A stretch of 64,000 nt of DNA from CAZWCE01 sp964632505 (GCA_964632505.1 CAZWCE010000002.1:186001-250000); one strand, 5' to 3'. Shown: positions 27,193-36,448, numbered from the stretch's first letter. Numbers and translations: made by a program. Notes: a model not told the origin generated them from the letters alone.

Positions 27193-28197
27193 TCAACGCG
27201 ACGTTTCCTCCGGCAAAACCGGAAAATGGGCCGACACTTCCTCCGGTAAGGACTCGTCGTCGAGATCGCCGATCCAAGCGGCATCGGCGAAGGAATCGCC
27301 CAACTCGATCGCGTAGAACGCGCCGGCCGCTTCGACCAGCACCGTTTTTTCGTCGATGCGACGCACCCGACAGTCCACGACTCCGACCCGGAATCGTTCT
27401 CCCTCGCTAAGTTTCAGCTTGCGTCCCTCGGTTCGCAAGTCGATCCAGACCTGCGGACGATCGTTGATCCAGACAATGCCTGAAATGTAAGAGTAGGGAC
27501 TGGGGTCAAAAGGGGCCGGGTCAGCCGGGGGCGGGATGTCCGGGGCAGGGGGGCGATACGCCGAGAATATCGCCCGATCGGCGATGTTCCGCGACAATCG
27601 CTCTTGAATCGCCTCCGCTGAAGAGCCGATCGGTTCCATCGCCAATTTCTGCGATGATTCGGCCTGGGAAAGCCCGACCGCTTCGACCGTGACGGTGACG
27701 TCCATCCGTCGCGATTCCTCCACCGGCTTGAGCGAAAGAGTTCGGATCAGATGGAGATGCCGCACGGAATAAAAGGCGGCTAGAAATCGAGAAAGTTCCT
27801 CCAGACTCGCTTCTCCTCGAACCGTGAAGGTAAAATTCTCGAAGGCGTCCTGGACTGATCGCGTCGTGTTGTGCTCGACGCGTTTGTCGCGGAACCCGGC
27901 CAAAGCGGCCTGCTCCAGAAGCCAGTTCTGGTAGAGTGAAGCGGCGATGTCGTTGCTTGGCGGAAGGCTCAGCTCCGCCGCCTCTTGCAGACGTTTCTGA
28001 GACCGACGGCTGATCTCGACAATCAACTCCTGCTCTTCAAGCCGGCTTGCAAGCTCCTCGTGCCGATTCTTGAGTTCCCCAACGGAAGAAAAGAACAACC
28101 AGTAAAGCATCGGGACGACGACCAACACAAGCAGAATACCGGCAGTGATCATCAAAATCTTCTCGCGGGAGGGATTCGCCTTCGTAGAGACCGACAT
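27193..28197 (-). CDS. PilO-PilP-like (GspM/GspC-like) pilus assembly protein
   Basis: A 334-residue inner-membrane protein. After a short cytoplasmic stretch, one membrane helix spans about residues 14-36, followed by a coiled coil (about 37-75) and a ferredoxin-like periplasmic domain, the PilO/GspM plan. From about residue 245 there is an added small beta domain (IVWINDRPQVWIDL ... FYAIELGDSF) like PilP/GspC homology regions. So two usually separate proteins seem fused. Its ATG overlaps the upstream gene's TGA by one base (TGATG), so the two are coupled. In type IV pili or type II secretion such proteins link the inner-membrane platform to the secretin. No secretin, ATPase or pilin is nearby. 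Confidence 0.7.
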   Translation of the reverse strand: MSVSTKANPSREKILMITAGILLVLVVVPMLYWLFFSSVGELKNRHEELASRLEEQELIVEISRRSQKRLQEAAELSLPPSNDIAASLYQNWLLEQAALAGFRDKRVEHNTTRSVQDAFENFTFTVRGEASLEELSRFLAAFYSVRHLHLIRTLSLKPVEESRRMDVTVTVEAVGLSQAESSQKLAMEPIGSSAEAIQERLSRNIADRAIFSAYRPPAPDIPPPADPAPFDPSPYSYISGIVWINDRPQVWIDLRTEGRKLKLSEGERFRVGVVDCRVRRIDEKTVLVEAAGAFYAIELGDSFADAAWIGDLDDESLPEEVSAHFPVLPEETSR

Positions 28198-29915
28198 CAG
28201 CGCACCTCTCTCTCTTCTTCGGGAGTGTCCATTCCCTCGGACACCTCCTCGCCCTCTGAGATCGCCGATGAGGCTTCTTTCTTCTCCTCCAGAGCATCTT
28301 CCGGTGTCGCGGAATCGTCGAAAAGGTCGTCGAACATCCCTTCGCCGAGCTCCCCTTCGGAAGTGTTTTCTCCGGAGTCCTCCGGTGATTCCGACTCGGA
28401 AGACTTCGCTTCACTCGGGGCAGCACTTTCGAGAACCGGCGTTTGAGCTTCGGGAAGTTCCAGAGGATCGGTGATCAAGACCGAGGCATCGAAGCGGAAC
28501 GGATATCGCTCCCGTGAACGATCTTCGCCCTTGTCTCCGCCGATCACCCGGTGACGATCGTCGCGGAGGCGCCATTCCACCAACGCGACCGAGGTGCCGC
28601 TTTGCGTCAATCCCTCCAATCTCATCTCCCCTACGCCTCCGCCGGAGCGAAGAAGCAGGTTCGTCAGTAGGACTTCCTCGGAAGAGGGAAGCGACCGGCT
28701 GAGCCAGTCCAGCTCCCCGAGCCAATAGATTCTATCCTCTTGCCATTGTTCGAATGCGTCGTAATGATTGCGTGTTTCCTCGGCCAGGGCGACGACTTCT
28801 TCCATCTCCGTCACGCGGCCGGCCAAAAACCGGACTTCGGACTCCAACCGGGCCTTGCGATAGAATCCCCACGCCACGAGCATGGCCAGGATCAGAAACG
28901 CGGTCATCGCCCCGATCGCCATGAGATGGCTCGTCCGGGTCGTCTCTTCCTTTTTGCGGGGGTGACGGAAGTCGAAAAAAGGGTTGCTTTTGCTTGCGGC
29001 CGCCTGCGTGGCACCAAGCAACGCGGCGTTGGAAGGACCGTCGCTTTGCAGGAACTCCGAAATACGAATCGATCGAATCTCTTCGCGGGGATCGAACAGC
29101 TCGACCTCGATTTGAAGCATATCCCCGATTTGATCGGCCCACCGCCGATACACCGGACCGGTCCCGAACAGCACGACGGCGTCGAGATGCTCGCCGTGCA
29201 ACTCATTCCGCGCAGCGATCACGGTCCGGCGAAGCTCGCCGAGAAAGGAAGCACTTGCTGAATCTTTTTGAAAAATCCCCTCCGAAAGACGCATCGATCG
29301 CAGGAGATGGGGCCGACCAGAGGCGATGAGTGAGATATCGGCCCCGCCGGAAAAGAGATCGACCAGCAAACAATTGCGGGAGGATCCCCTCCTTTTTTCC
29401 GCCCGGCTCCACAACGAGGCGGCCGCACACGGTCGAAGGACGATCTGGCGGAGTTTCCACTGGTGCTTTTCGCAGAATTGCCGGATCGAATGAAGCAATT
29501 TCGACGGCAAGAGGGCCGCAAGCACCTTTCGGGGGGATTCGGGATCATCATCCAGGGGGACAAAATCGACCGGCGCGTCGGCGTCGTAGGCATGAAACTC
29601 TCGCATCGCCTGGAAATGGACCAACTCCGGCAATTCGTTGTCGGCGACGGGGGGGAGCTGCATCGGCCTAAGCTCCACATCGCTCCGTCCCAAAATGACC
29701 ACCACCTCCCCCTTACCGAGGTTTTCGTGCTCGAGTATTCGGTCGAGCAGGTTCTCCGGATCCTGGTTCTCCAGATAAATATTCGACGCATCTTCTTTGG
29801 ATGAAACACTTTCCGAAGAAATCAACTTCTCCACCGTCAGCATGCCGCGTTGGCTTCGCGAGAGGAGAATTCGGGGGGATTCGGTTTCCCATTGGAGGGC
29901 GATCCAGTTGGCCAT
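28197..29915 (-). CDS. PilM-PilN-like (GspL-like) pilus assembly fusion protein
   Basis: About 572 residues from the ATG at 29915, which begins M-A-N-W-I-A-L-Q-W as expected for the actin-like PilM fold. An upstream in-frame ATG at 30020 adds 35 residues of no family character. Neither start has a good Shine-Dalgarno sequence. Residues 1-about 310 are PilM/GspL-like (CLLVDLFSGGADISLI, VVLFGTGPVYRRW). Then come an N-P-F-F-D-F motif, one membrane helix (about 333-355), a coiled coil and a PilN-like domain. The last 90 residues are very acidic. It is coupled to the PilO-PilP-like gene. The role is presumably a cytoplasmic-to-periplasmic platform of a pilus or secretion system encoded elsewhere. 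Confidence 0.72.
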   Translation of the reverse strand: MANWIALQWETESPRILLSRSQRGMLTVEKLISSESVSSKEDASNIYLENQDPENLLDRILEHENLGKGEVVVILGRSDVELRPMQLPPVADNELPELVHFQAMREFHAYDADAPVDFVPLDDDPESPRKVLAALLPSKLLHSIRQFCEKHQWKLRQIVLRPCAAASLWSRAEKRRGSSRNCLLVDLFSGGADISLIASGRPHLLRSMRLSEGIFQKDSASASFLGELRRTVIAARNELHGEHLDAVVLFGTGPVYRRWADQIGDMLQIEVELFDPREEIRSIRISEFLQSDGPSNAALLGATQAAASKSNPFFDFRHPRKKEETTRTSHLMAIGAMTAFLILAMLVAWGFYRKARLESEVRFLAGRVTEMEEVVALAEETRNHYDAFEQWQEDRIYWLGELDWLSRSLPSSEEVLLTNLLLRSGGGVGEMRLEGLTQSGTSVALVEWRLRDDRHRVIGGDKGEDRSRERYPFRFDASVLITDPLELPEAQTPVLESAAPSEAKSSESESPEDSGENTSEGELGEGMFDDLFDDSATPEDALEEKKEASSAISEGEEVSEGMDTPEEEREVR

Positions 29916-30364
29916 AAGGAGGATTTCCGAGCTAAATCGTGAAAGATGAAGAGAATGCGATGGAGAGGGAAGGAATAGGCGGGGATTCCATGAAACCGAG
30001 GCTCGAGGGATCGAGGTCATCCACTCAAGGAGCTTCTTTCCATCATAATTGTCGCGGATGAAAATTGCCGGGGAAAATCGCCCATTCTCACAAAAAACGG
30101 CGTAAAGGAAGGAGGAAAGGGGCTCCCGTGTTGTATCAACCCCGAAACTAGGGTGGAGTTTCTTCCATTCTTCCGTATTTTTCTTCTCTTTTTAAGAAAA
30201 AATTCTGGCTCTTGCGACCGTTCTTCCCTATCATGATCCCCTAAAAAGGGGCTCCATTTCCTTTTTCAAAAAGAGCATTAGAATAGAGAAGTGGTAGTTC
30301 GGAAAGTTCGTCCGGAACGAGTCCTCCCTCGAGAAGCAGACCTGAAAAGGAAAAGATTCGAAAA
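29916..30364. other. Divergent intergenic region between the pilus-like genes and panB
   Basis: About 450 bases. Small hairpins are visible: GAAACT / AGTTTC (30144-30162) and CCCCT / AGGGG (about 30237-30250). No convincing -35/-10 pair was found. An AAGGAAAAG precedes the panB start. If the pilus-like gene starts at 30020, the first 105 bases are coding. Confidence 0.4.
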
Positions 30365-31159
30365 GTGAGTGAAAAGTCCCCCATCACCGTTCCCCGATTT
30401 CGCTCCATGAAAGGCGAGTCCCCGATCACCATGTTGACCGCGTATGATTACCCAAGTGCCCGGTTGGTCGACGAGGCTGGAGTGGACGGCATTCTCGTGG
30501 GCGATAGCTTGGCGATGGCGGTTCAGGGACACGACAACACCCTCCCGGTCACGCTGGATCAGATGATCTACCACACCGAAATGGTCGTCCGGGCAACTCG
30601 AAAAGCACTGGTGGTCTTGGATTTACCGTTTCCCACGTTTCAGCTCGGTCCCATTCGAGCCGTCGAGGCCGCGGCACGGGCACTGAAGGAAACCGGCTGT
30701 CCGGCGGTGAAATTAGAGGGAGGTCGTAAACGACACGCCACCCTGGAGGCCATCGCCGAGGCCGGCATTCCCGTGATGGGACATATCGGGTTGAGCCCCC
30801 AGGAAGTCCATCAGATGGGAGGCTATCGAGTCGAACGCAATCGCGAGAAATTGCTCGACGATGCCCGGGCGATCGAGGAAGCCGGCGCGTTTTCCGTCGT
30901 CCTGGAATATGTTCCCACCGAAATCGCCAAGGAAATCACTGAAGAGCTAACCATTCCGACGATCGGCATCGGGGCCGGACCGGATTGCGATGGCCAAATT
31001 CTCGTCTTTCACGACGTATTCGGCATTCCGGATCAAAAGCCTCTTCGCCATGTCCGCCAATACGCGGAGATGGGCCGAGAAATCAAGAACTCATGCGACC
31101 GATATTGCCGCGATGTCCGCCAGGGACGTTTTCCCGGCGAGGAACATTCCATCCGGTGA
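30365..31159 (+). CDS. panB: 3-methyl-2-oxobutanoate hydroxymethyltransferase
   Basis: Transfers a hydroxymethyl group from 5,10-methylene-tetrahydrofolate to 2-oxoisovalerate, giving ketopantoate for pantothenate and CoA synthesis in the cytoplasm. The 264 residues match the family length. Characteristic stretches are MLTAYDYPSARLVDEAGVDG, ILVGDSLAMAVQGH, AVKLEGGR, VMGHIGLSPQ and IGIGAGPDCDGQILVFHD. The start is GTG, about 10 bases after AAGGAAAAG. No other pantothenate gene is adjacent; rsfS follows 69 bases later. Confidence 0.97.
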   Translation: MSEKSPITVPRFRSMKGESPITMLTAYDYPSARLVDEAGVDGILVGDSLAMAVQGHDNTLPVTLDQMIYHTEMVVRATRKALVVLDLPFPTFQLGPIRAVEAAARALKETGCPAVKLEGGRKRHATLEAIAEAGIPVMGHIGLSPQEVHQMGGYRVERNREKLLDDARAIEEAGAFSVVLEYVPTEIAKEITEELTIPTIGIGAGPDCDGQILVFHDVFGIPDQKPLRHVRQYAEMGREIKNSCDRYCRDVRQGRFPGEEHSIR

Positions 31160-31228
31160 TCGGCGTTTCCGTTTCCATCCCCTGATCGTTTTTTGTTAAT
31201 CATCTCTCATCGACTTATCAAAGGAATC

Positions 31229-31627
31229 ATGAATCAGCAGGAGAAAAACGTGGTCCCTCCCCAGGAAATGCAAGATGATCCCGCACTGAACCGGGCTCTC
31301 GTGGCCGCAAGGACGGCGGCGGAAAATCGCGCTCAGAATATCGTCATCCTCGATCTTCGTGAGCTGACCCAAAACTTCGATTTCTTTCTCATCGCCTCCG
31401 GAACGAGTCGTCGGCAATTGCACGCCATCAGCGAAGAGATCGACCACGCTCTGGAAGACGACTTGGGCGATCGCCGCATGGGCATCGAAGGGTACCAGGA
31501 GAGCCGATGGATCCTGCTCGACTACGGCGATCTGGTCGTTCATCTGTTCGAACCGGAAATGCGGGAATATTACGCTTTGGAAGAACTCTGGGGAGCGGCG
31601 CGGGAAATCCCGTTCGAAGCAGCCTGA
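31229..31627 (+). CDS. rsfS: Ribosomal silencing factor RsfS (Iojap family)
   Basis: Binds ribosomal protein uL14 and blocks subunit joining when nutrients are short. About 132 residues. The ATG at 31229 follows AAAGGA, and an upstream in-frame TTG at 31193 was not used. The family core is clear: IVILDLRELTQNFDFFLIA, SGTSRRQLHAI, GYQESRWILLDYGDLVVHLF and REYYALEELW. The N-terminal 25 residues are a polar extension. It lies between panB and argS. Confidence 0.95.
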   Translation: MNQQEKNVVPPQEMQDDPALNRALVAARTAAENRAQNIVILDLRELTQNFDFFLIASGTSRRQLHAISEEIDHALEDDLGDRRMGIEGYQESRWILLDYGDLVVHLFEPEMREYYALEELWGAAREIPFEAA

Positions 31628-31752
31628 GGGGAATCCAATCCCAAGCCGAGCTTTCCTCGTCCCGCATCTTCCGTCCGGAGAGCCTCTCGCTCACTTTTCA
31701 TCTTCAACTCTCCGCTGCCTCTCCGGAACACCAGGAAGTGACGATCGTCAGC

Positions 31753-31781
31753 TTGAAAAAAACGAGTCGCTCGAGTACATG
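31753..31781 (+). promoter_or_regulatory. Candidate promoter for argS
   Basis: TTGAAA and TACATG are separated by 17 bases in the 206-base gap before argS. The -35 matches consensus at five of six positions, the -10 at three or four. Confidence 0.35.
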
Positions 31782-31833
31782 TTTAGATGATTCTTTTACA
31801 GCATAGCTGTGCAACAGATCTACGGATTCCAAA

Positions 31834-33810
31834 ATGAGCATCTTACCCGAACTTCGAAAACGATTCACCGATGCCCTCGCTCCCATGGTGGAGTCTCCCG
31901 AAGAATACCTCGATTTGATCCGCCCGAGTCAGGATCCCCGTTTCGGCGACTATCAGGCCAATCTGGCGATGCCGCTGGCCAAAAAGCTCGGAAAACCGCC
32001 GCGAGAGGTCGCCGAAGCGATCGTCGAACGACTCGATGTGGCCCCGATCGCCGAGAAGCCTGAAATCGCCGGACCGGGCTTCATCAATCTTCGCCTGAAG
32101 GACTCATGGCTGATCGAACAGTTGCACGGTGCGATGAACGATCGCCGACTCGGGATTTTGCCCGTCGATCATCCGCGAAAATACTTGATCGACTACTCCG
32201 CGCCGAACGTCGCCAAACCGATGCACGTCGGGCACATTCGCTCCACCGTCATCGGAAACTCTTTGGCAAAGGTTCTCCGGTTTCTCGGCCACGAGGTCAT
32301 CACCGACAACCACCTGGGCGATTGGGGAACGCAGTTCGGAATGATCATCTACGGCTACCGCCATTTTCTCGATCCTTCCGCCTATGAAAAGAACGCGGTG
32401 GCGGAGCTGGCCCGACTTTACCGTCTGGTCCGGCAACTGGTCGATTACCGACAGGCGAAAGAATCTCTTCCCAAACTAGAACAGGAGCTGGCCGAACAAG
32501 AGGAGAAAGTCGCCGGGGAGGAAGAGGAGATTAAATCGCTCGATGACCCCAAGAAGCAAAAAAAGGCAAAGAAGCAACTGAAGCGCCAAAAGGCGGCGGC
32601 GCAAACGCTTCGCGAAGAGATCGGCTCGGTGGAAGCAAAAATCAGGGGAGTGGAGGCCGATGCCGACTTGGCACGACTGGCCGAGAAGCACGAAACGATC
32701 ACCACCGACGTATTGCTGGAAACGGCGAAGCTCCATGCCGGCGATGAGGAGAACCTCAAACTCTGGAAAGCTTTCATGCCGAAATGCCTCGGCGACATCG
32801 AGCGGATTTATGAGCGGCTCCGCATCGAATTCGACCACCGTCTCGGTGAAAGCTTCTATCAACCGATGCTCGGGGGGCTCGTCGAAGACCTCGTTGAGCG
32901 TGGAATCGCCCAAGAGAGCGACGGAGCGATTTGCGTCTTCTTCCCCGACCGAGAAGTGCCTATGCTCATCCGCAAAAAGGACGGCGCTTTTCTCTACGCC
33001 ACGACCGATCTGGCGACGCTCCGGTATCGCATCGAGACGTTTCAGCCCGACGCCATCCTGTATGTCGTCGACTTCCGGCAATCGATGCATTTCGAGCATC
33101 TCTTCGAAGTGGCCCGGATGATCGGCTACCAAGAACGGGAGCTGACCCACGTGAAGTTCGGAACGGTACTCGGAGAAGACGGGAGGCCTTTTCGAACCCG
33201 CGCGGGCGATACCGTTGGCCTGGAAGGGCTGCTCGACGAGGCCCAGTCGCGAGCCTTGGCCATCGTCGAGGCGAACGAAGAGGCCAAGCCTTCCGGGGGG
33301 GAGCTCTCGGCGCAAGAGCGACGGGAAACCGCTCGACGGATCGGCATCGCGGCGCTCATTTACGCCGACCTTTCCCAGAATCGGGAAAGTGATTATGTGT
33401 TCAGTTACGACAAAATGCTTGCCATGAACGGGAACACGGCCACCTACATGCAGTACGCTTTCGCCCGAGTCCGGAGCATCTTCACGCGCGGCAACATCGA
33501 CATCGCATCGCTCCGGCAGGCCGGGACCGGTATTGAACTGACGACTCCCGCCGAACGCAATCTGGCGATCTTCCTTCTCCGATTTTCGGAAGCCCTGGAA
33601 AACGTCATCAAGGACTATCGTCCCAACTTCCTGACCAGTTACCTCTTCGAACTGGCCAATCGGTATTCCACGTTCTACGAGCAGTGTCCGGTGTTGAAAG
33701 CGGAACAACCCGACCTACAAGTCAGTCGTCTTCTGCTCTGCGATCTGACGGCCCGAACCATCGGGCTGGGCTTGGAACTATTGGGGATCGAACCGGTCGA
33801 ACGCATGTAG
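31834..33810 (+). CDS. argS: Arginyl-tRNA synthetase with coiled-coil insertion
   Basis: Class I synthetase charging tRNA-Arg. The HIGH equivalent is HVGH (residues about 131-134, in APNVAKPMHVGHIRS). The canonical KMSK is replaced by FRTRAGDTVGLEGLLDEA, as usual for this enzyme. The anticodon-binding domain includes YMQYAFARVRSI and a C-terminal LLGIEPVERM. At 658 residues it is about 80 longer than the E. coli enzyme. The excess is a charged coiled coil of about 75 residues (roughly 208-285, rich in E, K and Q) inserted before the TTDVLLETAKLH segment. The insertion is in frame and codon use does not change, so it is probably a lineage-specific feature. Confidence 0.97.
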   Translation: MSILPELRKRFTDALAPMVESPEEYLDLIRPSQDPRFGDYQANLAMPLAKKLGKPPREVAEAIVERLDVAPIAEKPEIAGPGFINLRLKDSWLIEQLHGAMNDRRLGILPVDHPRKYLIDYSAPNVAKPMHVGHIRSTVIGNSLAKVLRFLGHEVITDNHLGDWGTQFGMIIYGYRHFLDPSAYEKNAVAELARLYRLVRQLVDYRQAKESLPKLEQELAEQEEKVAGEEEEIKSLDDPKKQKKAKKQLKRQKAAAQTLREEIGSVEAKIRGVEADADLARLAEKHETITTDVLLETAKLHAGDEENLKLWKAFMPKCLGDIERIYERLRIEFDHRLGESFYQPMLGGLVEDLVERGIAQESDGAICVFFPDREVPMLIRKKDGAFLYATTDLATLRYRIETFQPDAILYVVDFRQSMHFEHLFEVARMIGYQERELTHVKFGTVLGEDGRPFRTRAGDTVGLEGLLDEAQSRALAIVEANEEAKPSGGELSAQERRETARRIGIAALIYADLSQNRESDYVFSYDKMLAMNGNTATYMQYAFARVRSIFTRGNIDIASLRQAGTGIELTTPAERNLAIFLLRFSEALENVIKDYRPNFLTSYLFELANRYSTFYEQCPVLKAEQPDLQVSRLLLCDLTARTIGLGLELLGIEPVERM

Positions 33811-33920
33811 GAAAGCTGTTGTTTACAGGATGCTCCGATGTTTTCCCGGAGCCGTTGCGCCGAAAGGAAGGATCGCGATTCCTCTTCCCAGCCCCCTAAC
33901 CGGGGGCATCCCGGCACTCC

Positions 33921-33949
33921 TTGACAGGGATTCCAATCGCTAGTACCCT
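33921..33949 (+). promoter_or_regulatory. Sigma-70-type promoter of the bacterioferritin gene
   Basis: A perfect TTGACA is followed after 17 bases by TACCCT, about 130 bases upstream of the ATG at 34081. A 6-bp hairpin GCCCCC / GGGGGC (about 33889-33906, no T-tract) stands just before it. Confidence 0.6.
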
Positions 33950-34080
33950 AATGCGCATCGCGAGAATTCGCTCGGGTTGTTTCGCACGCTTGCGACCAAC
34001 CTCTCTGCCATTTTCCCTGAAGTCACGAGGACGGCATTGCCGGATTATTTTTGAAAGCCAATACGAAAGGAACCATTTTC

Positions 34081-34617
34081 ATGGCTGCTCAAGACAGAAA
34101 AGAACGCAGACAAAAAGTTATCGACGCACTCAACAAAGCTCGGGCGATGGAACTGCGTGCGATCAATCAATACATGAACCAGCACTACGGTCTGGACGAC
34201 ATGGACTACGGCGAGTTGGCGGCGAAAGTGAAGTTGATCGCCATCGACGAGATGCGTCACGCCGAGATGTTCGCCGAACGGATCAAGGAGCTCGACGGCG
34301 AACCGACCGCGGAACTCGACGAGAAGGTCGAAAAGGGGCAGAAAGTCGAGACGATCTTCAACTTCGATTCCGATTTGGAAGACAACACCATCGACGACTA
34401 CAATGATTTCCTCGCCGTCTGCCGCGAAAACGGAGACAGCACCAGCGCTAAACTGTTCGAAGAAATCATCGACGAAGAACAGATCCACCTGAACTACTTC
34501 GAAGATATCCAGGAACACATCGAATCGCTCGGTTCGGCCTATCTGGCCAAAATCGCCGGCACCCCGGCGTCGACCGGACTGCAATCCCAAGGTTTCGCCG
34601 TCAACGAGGGAGGTTGA
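34081..34617 (+). CDS. bfr: Bacterioferritin-like ferritin
   Basis: A four-helix iron-storage or detoxification protein of about 178 residues. The ATG at 34081 has AAAGGAA 8 bases upstream; an in-frame start at 34051 is unsupported. Ferroxidase ligands are recognisable: Glu in MELRAINQY, Glu and His in IDEMRHAEMF, and Glu and His in IIDEEQIHLNYF. The methionine between Glu and His in DEMRHAE is at the bacterioferritin haem-ligand position, so haem binding is possible. The helix-C glutamate region (NFDSDLEDN) aligns less clearly. A C-terminal tail of about 20 residues extends past the usual end. It has its own promoter and a strong terminator, so it is probably monocistronic. Confidence 0.88.
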   Translation: MAAQDRKERRQKVIDALNKARAMELRAINQYMNQHYGLDDMDYGELAAKVKLIAIDEMRHAEMFAERIKELDGEPTAELDEKVEKGQKVETIFNFDSDLEDNTIDDYNDFLAVCRENGDSTSAKLFEEIIDEEQIHLNYFEDIQEHIESLGSAYLAKIAGTPASTGLQSQGFAVNEGG

Positions 34618-34687
34618 TCCGTCGTTTTCAAGGCGCGCTCTTCAACGGATCCATGTCCGTCCTCTAGGCGTCTCCTGAAAAGAGAAC

Positions 34688-34729
34688 CATGCCGTTCGGG
34701 AAAAAGCTCCCGACACGGCATGTTTTTTT
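34688..34729 (+). terminator. Intrinsic terminator after the bacterioferritin gene
   Basis: A 14-bp stem, CATGCCGT-TCGGGA paired with TCCCGA-ACGGCATG with one bulged C and a short A-rich loop, is followed by seven T residues. It is the best terminator in the window. Confidence 0.92.
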
Positions 34730-34784
34730 GCGCAGCGGACTACCCAGCGTTTTTTCGAGATAAAGAATGCTGCTCCGAACTCGT

Positions 34785-36158
34785 TTACGTTAGCTCCCAG
34801 CCTTCGCGATATTCGCGTCGAATGTAGGCGTCGGCCTCCGGGGCATTGGTTGCTTTGAGGGAATCGGCATCCCACAGGAGCTTCTTGCCCGCCCGATAGG
34901 CGACATTGCCCAAGTGATTGGCTTCAGTCAGCCACCCGGCGTATTCGAAGTTACAGGTCGTCGGCGCTCCGGTTTTGCAGGCATGGATCCACTCGGCATG
35001 GTGCCCACGCGAAGGCGGGATGAACGGCTCGGGCCGCTGGAAATCGACAAAATCTTCCTCAGGCAACAGAATATGCTTGCCGTAATCGGAAAGGATCATT
35101 CCATTTTCTCCGATGAAAAGCACCCCATTGCCCCATTGGGGAATCTTCTCGGCTTCCCAGATTTCCGGTTTGTTCGTCCCTTGATACCACGTGAGCGACA
35201 GGGGTGGAGCCTCGCCGCGCGCCGCATAGGTATATCGCACTTGCATGGAAGCCGGCGCAATTTCGGGATGTGGCGGCGGCCCTTGGGCCCCGATCGTTTC
35301 GGGAACCTCGAGCTTCAGAGCCCAGAACGGCAAGTCAATCCAGTGGCTTCCCAAGTCCGACATCGTGCCGTTTCCGAAATCCCACCACCGATACCACTTG
35401 GGACCGGGAAAGTACACACGATTGAAAGATCGCTGCGGTGCCGGTCCCAGCCAGAGATCCCAGTGCAATCCCTCGGGAATCGGGTCGACCGTTTCAGGCC
35501 GTTCCCGGACGAAGACGATGTCTTTCGCCTTTCGCGACGCCTCCTCGCTGGGTTGCCATCCCCAGGCCCTGGACACCCAGACGTGAACCTCCCGAATCGG
35601 ACCGACCGCCCCGGTTTGGACCAGTTCCACCACACGACGGTAGTTGTCGCCGGCGTGGATCTGCGTGCCCATCTGGGTGGCGACGTTCGCTTGATTGGCC
35701 GCCTCGCGGATGACCCTCGCTTCCCAAACATTGTGTGTGAGGGGTTTTTCGCAGTACACATGTTTCCCAAGTTTCAGCGCCGGCAACGTCGCGAACGCAT
35801 GGGTATGTTCGCAGGTACTCACCACCACGGCATCGAAATCGTCCGGGTGATCGTACACTTGGCGAAAATCGACATATTTCTTCGCTTTCGGATGTTTTTC
35901 CGCCGCGGCGTTCAGGTTCTTCTCGTTCACATCGCAGAGGACCGTGATGTTCTCCGACGCCACCGAATTCATATTGGCCCGACCTCGTCCACCGCAAGCG
36001 ATGACGGCGATGTCAAGCTTCTCGTTCAGATTCATCCCCCGCACCACGGCGGGAGCGGCCAATAGACTTCCGGCCAGCGAGGCACCGGTCGTTGCCAGAA
36101 AACGGCGACGATGAATGCCAATGCGGGAATGATGAAGACGGTCAGTTCTCTCCGACAT
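34785..36158 (-). CDS. Tat-exported Gfo/Idh/MocA family oxidoreductase
   Basis: A 457-residue protein. GGAGG lies 9 bases before its ATG. The leader has H-R-R-R-F-L-A-T and a hydrophobic run ending SLLAAPAVVRG, Tat-like. The Rossmann start is IAVIACGGRGRAN with CDVNEKN after the second strand. The family lysine sits in YCEKPLTHN, and the second domain has GTMSDLGSHWIDLPFW with the conserved histidine. It is one of three exported Gfo/Idh proteins in the window, not in a unit with its neighbours. The substrate is unknown. Confidence 0.92.
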   Translation of the reverse strand: MSERTDRLHHSRIGIHRRRFLATTGASLAGSLLAAPAVVRGMNLNEKLDIAVIACGGRGRANMNSVASENITVLCDVNEKNLNAAAEKHPKAKKYVDFRQVYDHPDDFDAVVVSTCEHTHAFATLPALKLGKHVYCEKPLTHNVWEARVIREAANQANVATQMGTQIHAGDNYRRVVELVQTGAVGPIREVHVWVSRAWGWQPSEEASRKAKDIVFVRERPETVDPIPEGLHWDLWLGPAPQRSFNRVYFPGPKWYRWWDFGNGTMSDLGSHWIDLPFWALKLEVPETIGAQGPPPHPEIAPASMQVRYTYAARGEAPPLSLTWYQGTNKPEIWEAEKIPQWGNGVLFIGENGMILSDYGKHILLPEEDFVDFQRPEPFIPPSRGHHAEWIHACKTGAPTTCNFEYAGWLTEANHLGNVAYRAGKKLLWDADSLKATNAPEADAYIRREYREGWELT

Positions 36159-36323
36159 CGCTTTTCCTCCCTTCGACTCGGTTCGTGTTGAAAAGTAACT
36201 CGTCTCCGGGCATCAAACTCGGCGAGCCAGATTCCCGAAGCGACGCCAATTATCGGCGATTTTACGCCAAAACGCAAGCGAATGACATCCCCTACGGAGG
36301 AAGGAATTCTTCAAGGAATCCTT

Positions 36324-36352
36324 TTGCCTTTCTCCTGGAGATTTGATAAAAT
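36324..36352 (+). promoter_or_regulatory. Candidate promoter for the cupredoxin-like gene
   Basis: TTGCCT and TAAAAT are separated by 17 bases, about 100 bases upstream of the ATG at 36449. Confidence 0.4.
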
Positions 36353-36448
36353 TGCAAAAGAAGAACCACGCTGACGGTCAGGGTTCCCGGGAACACCTCG
36401 ATCGGGAATCGTAATGCCGATCCCGCCATCATTAGAAAAGAGAGAGAC

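Noticed and set aside
32476..33708. Leftward frame of about 410 codons over argS
   Set aside because: It is the shadow of a certain tRNA synthetase gene.
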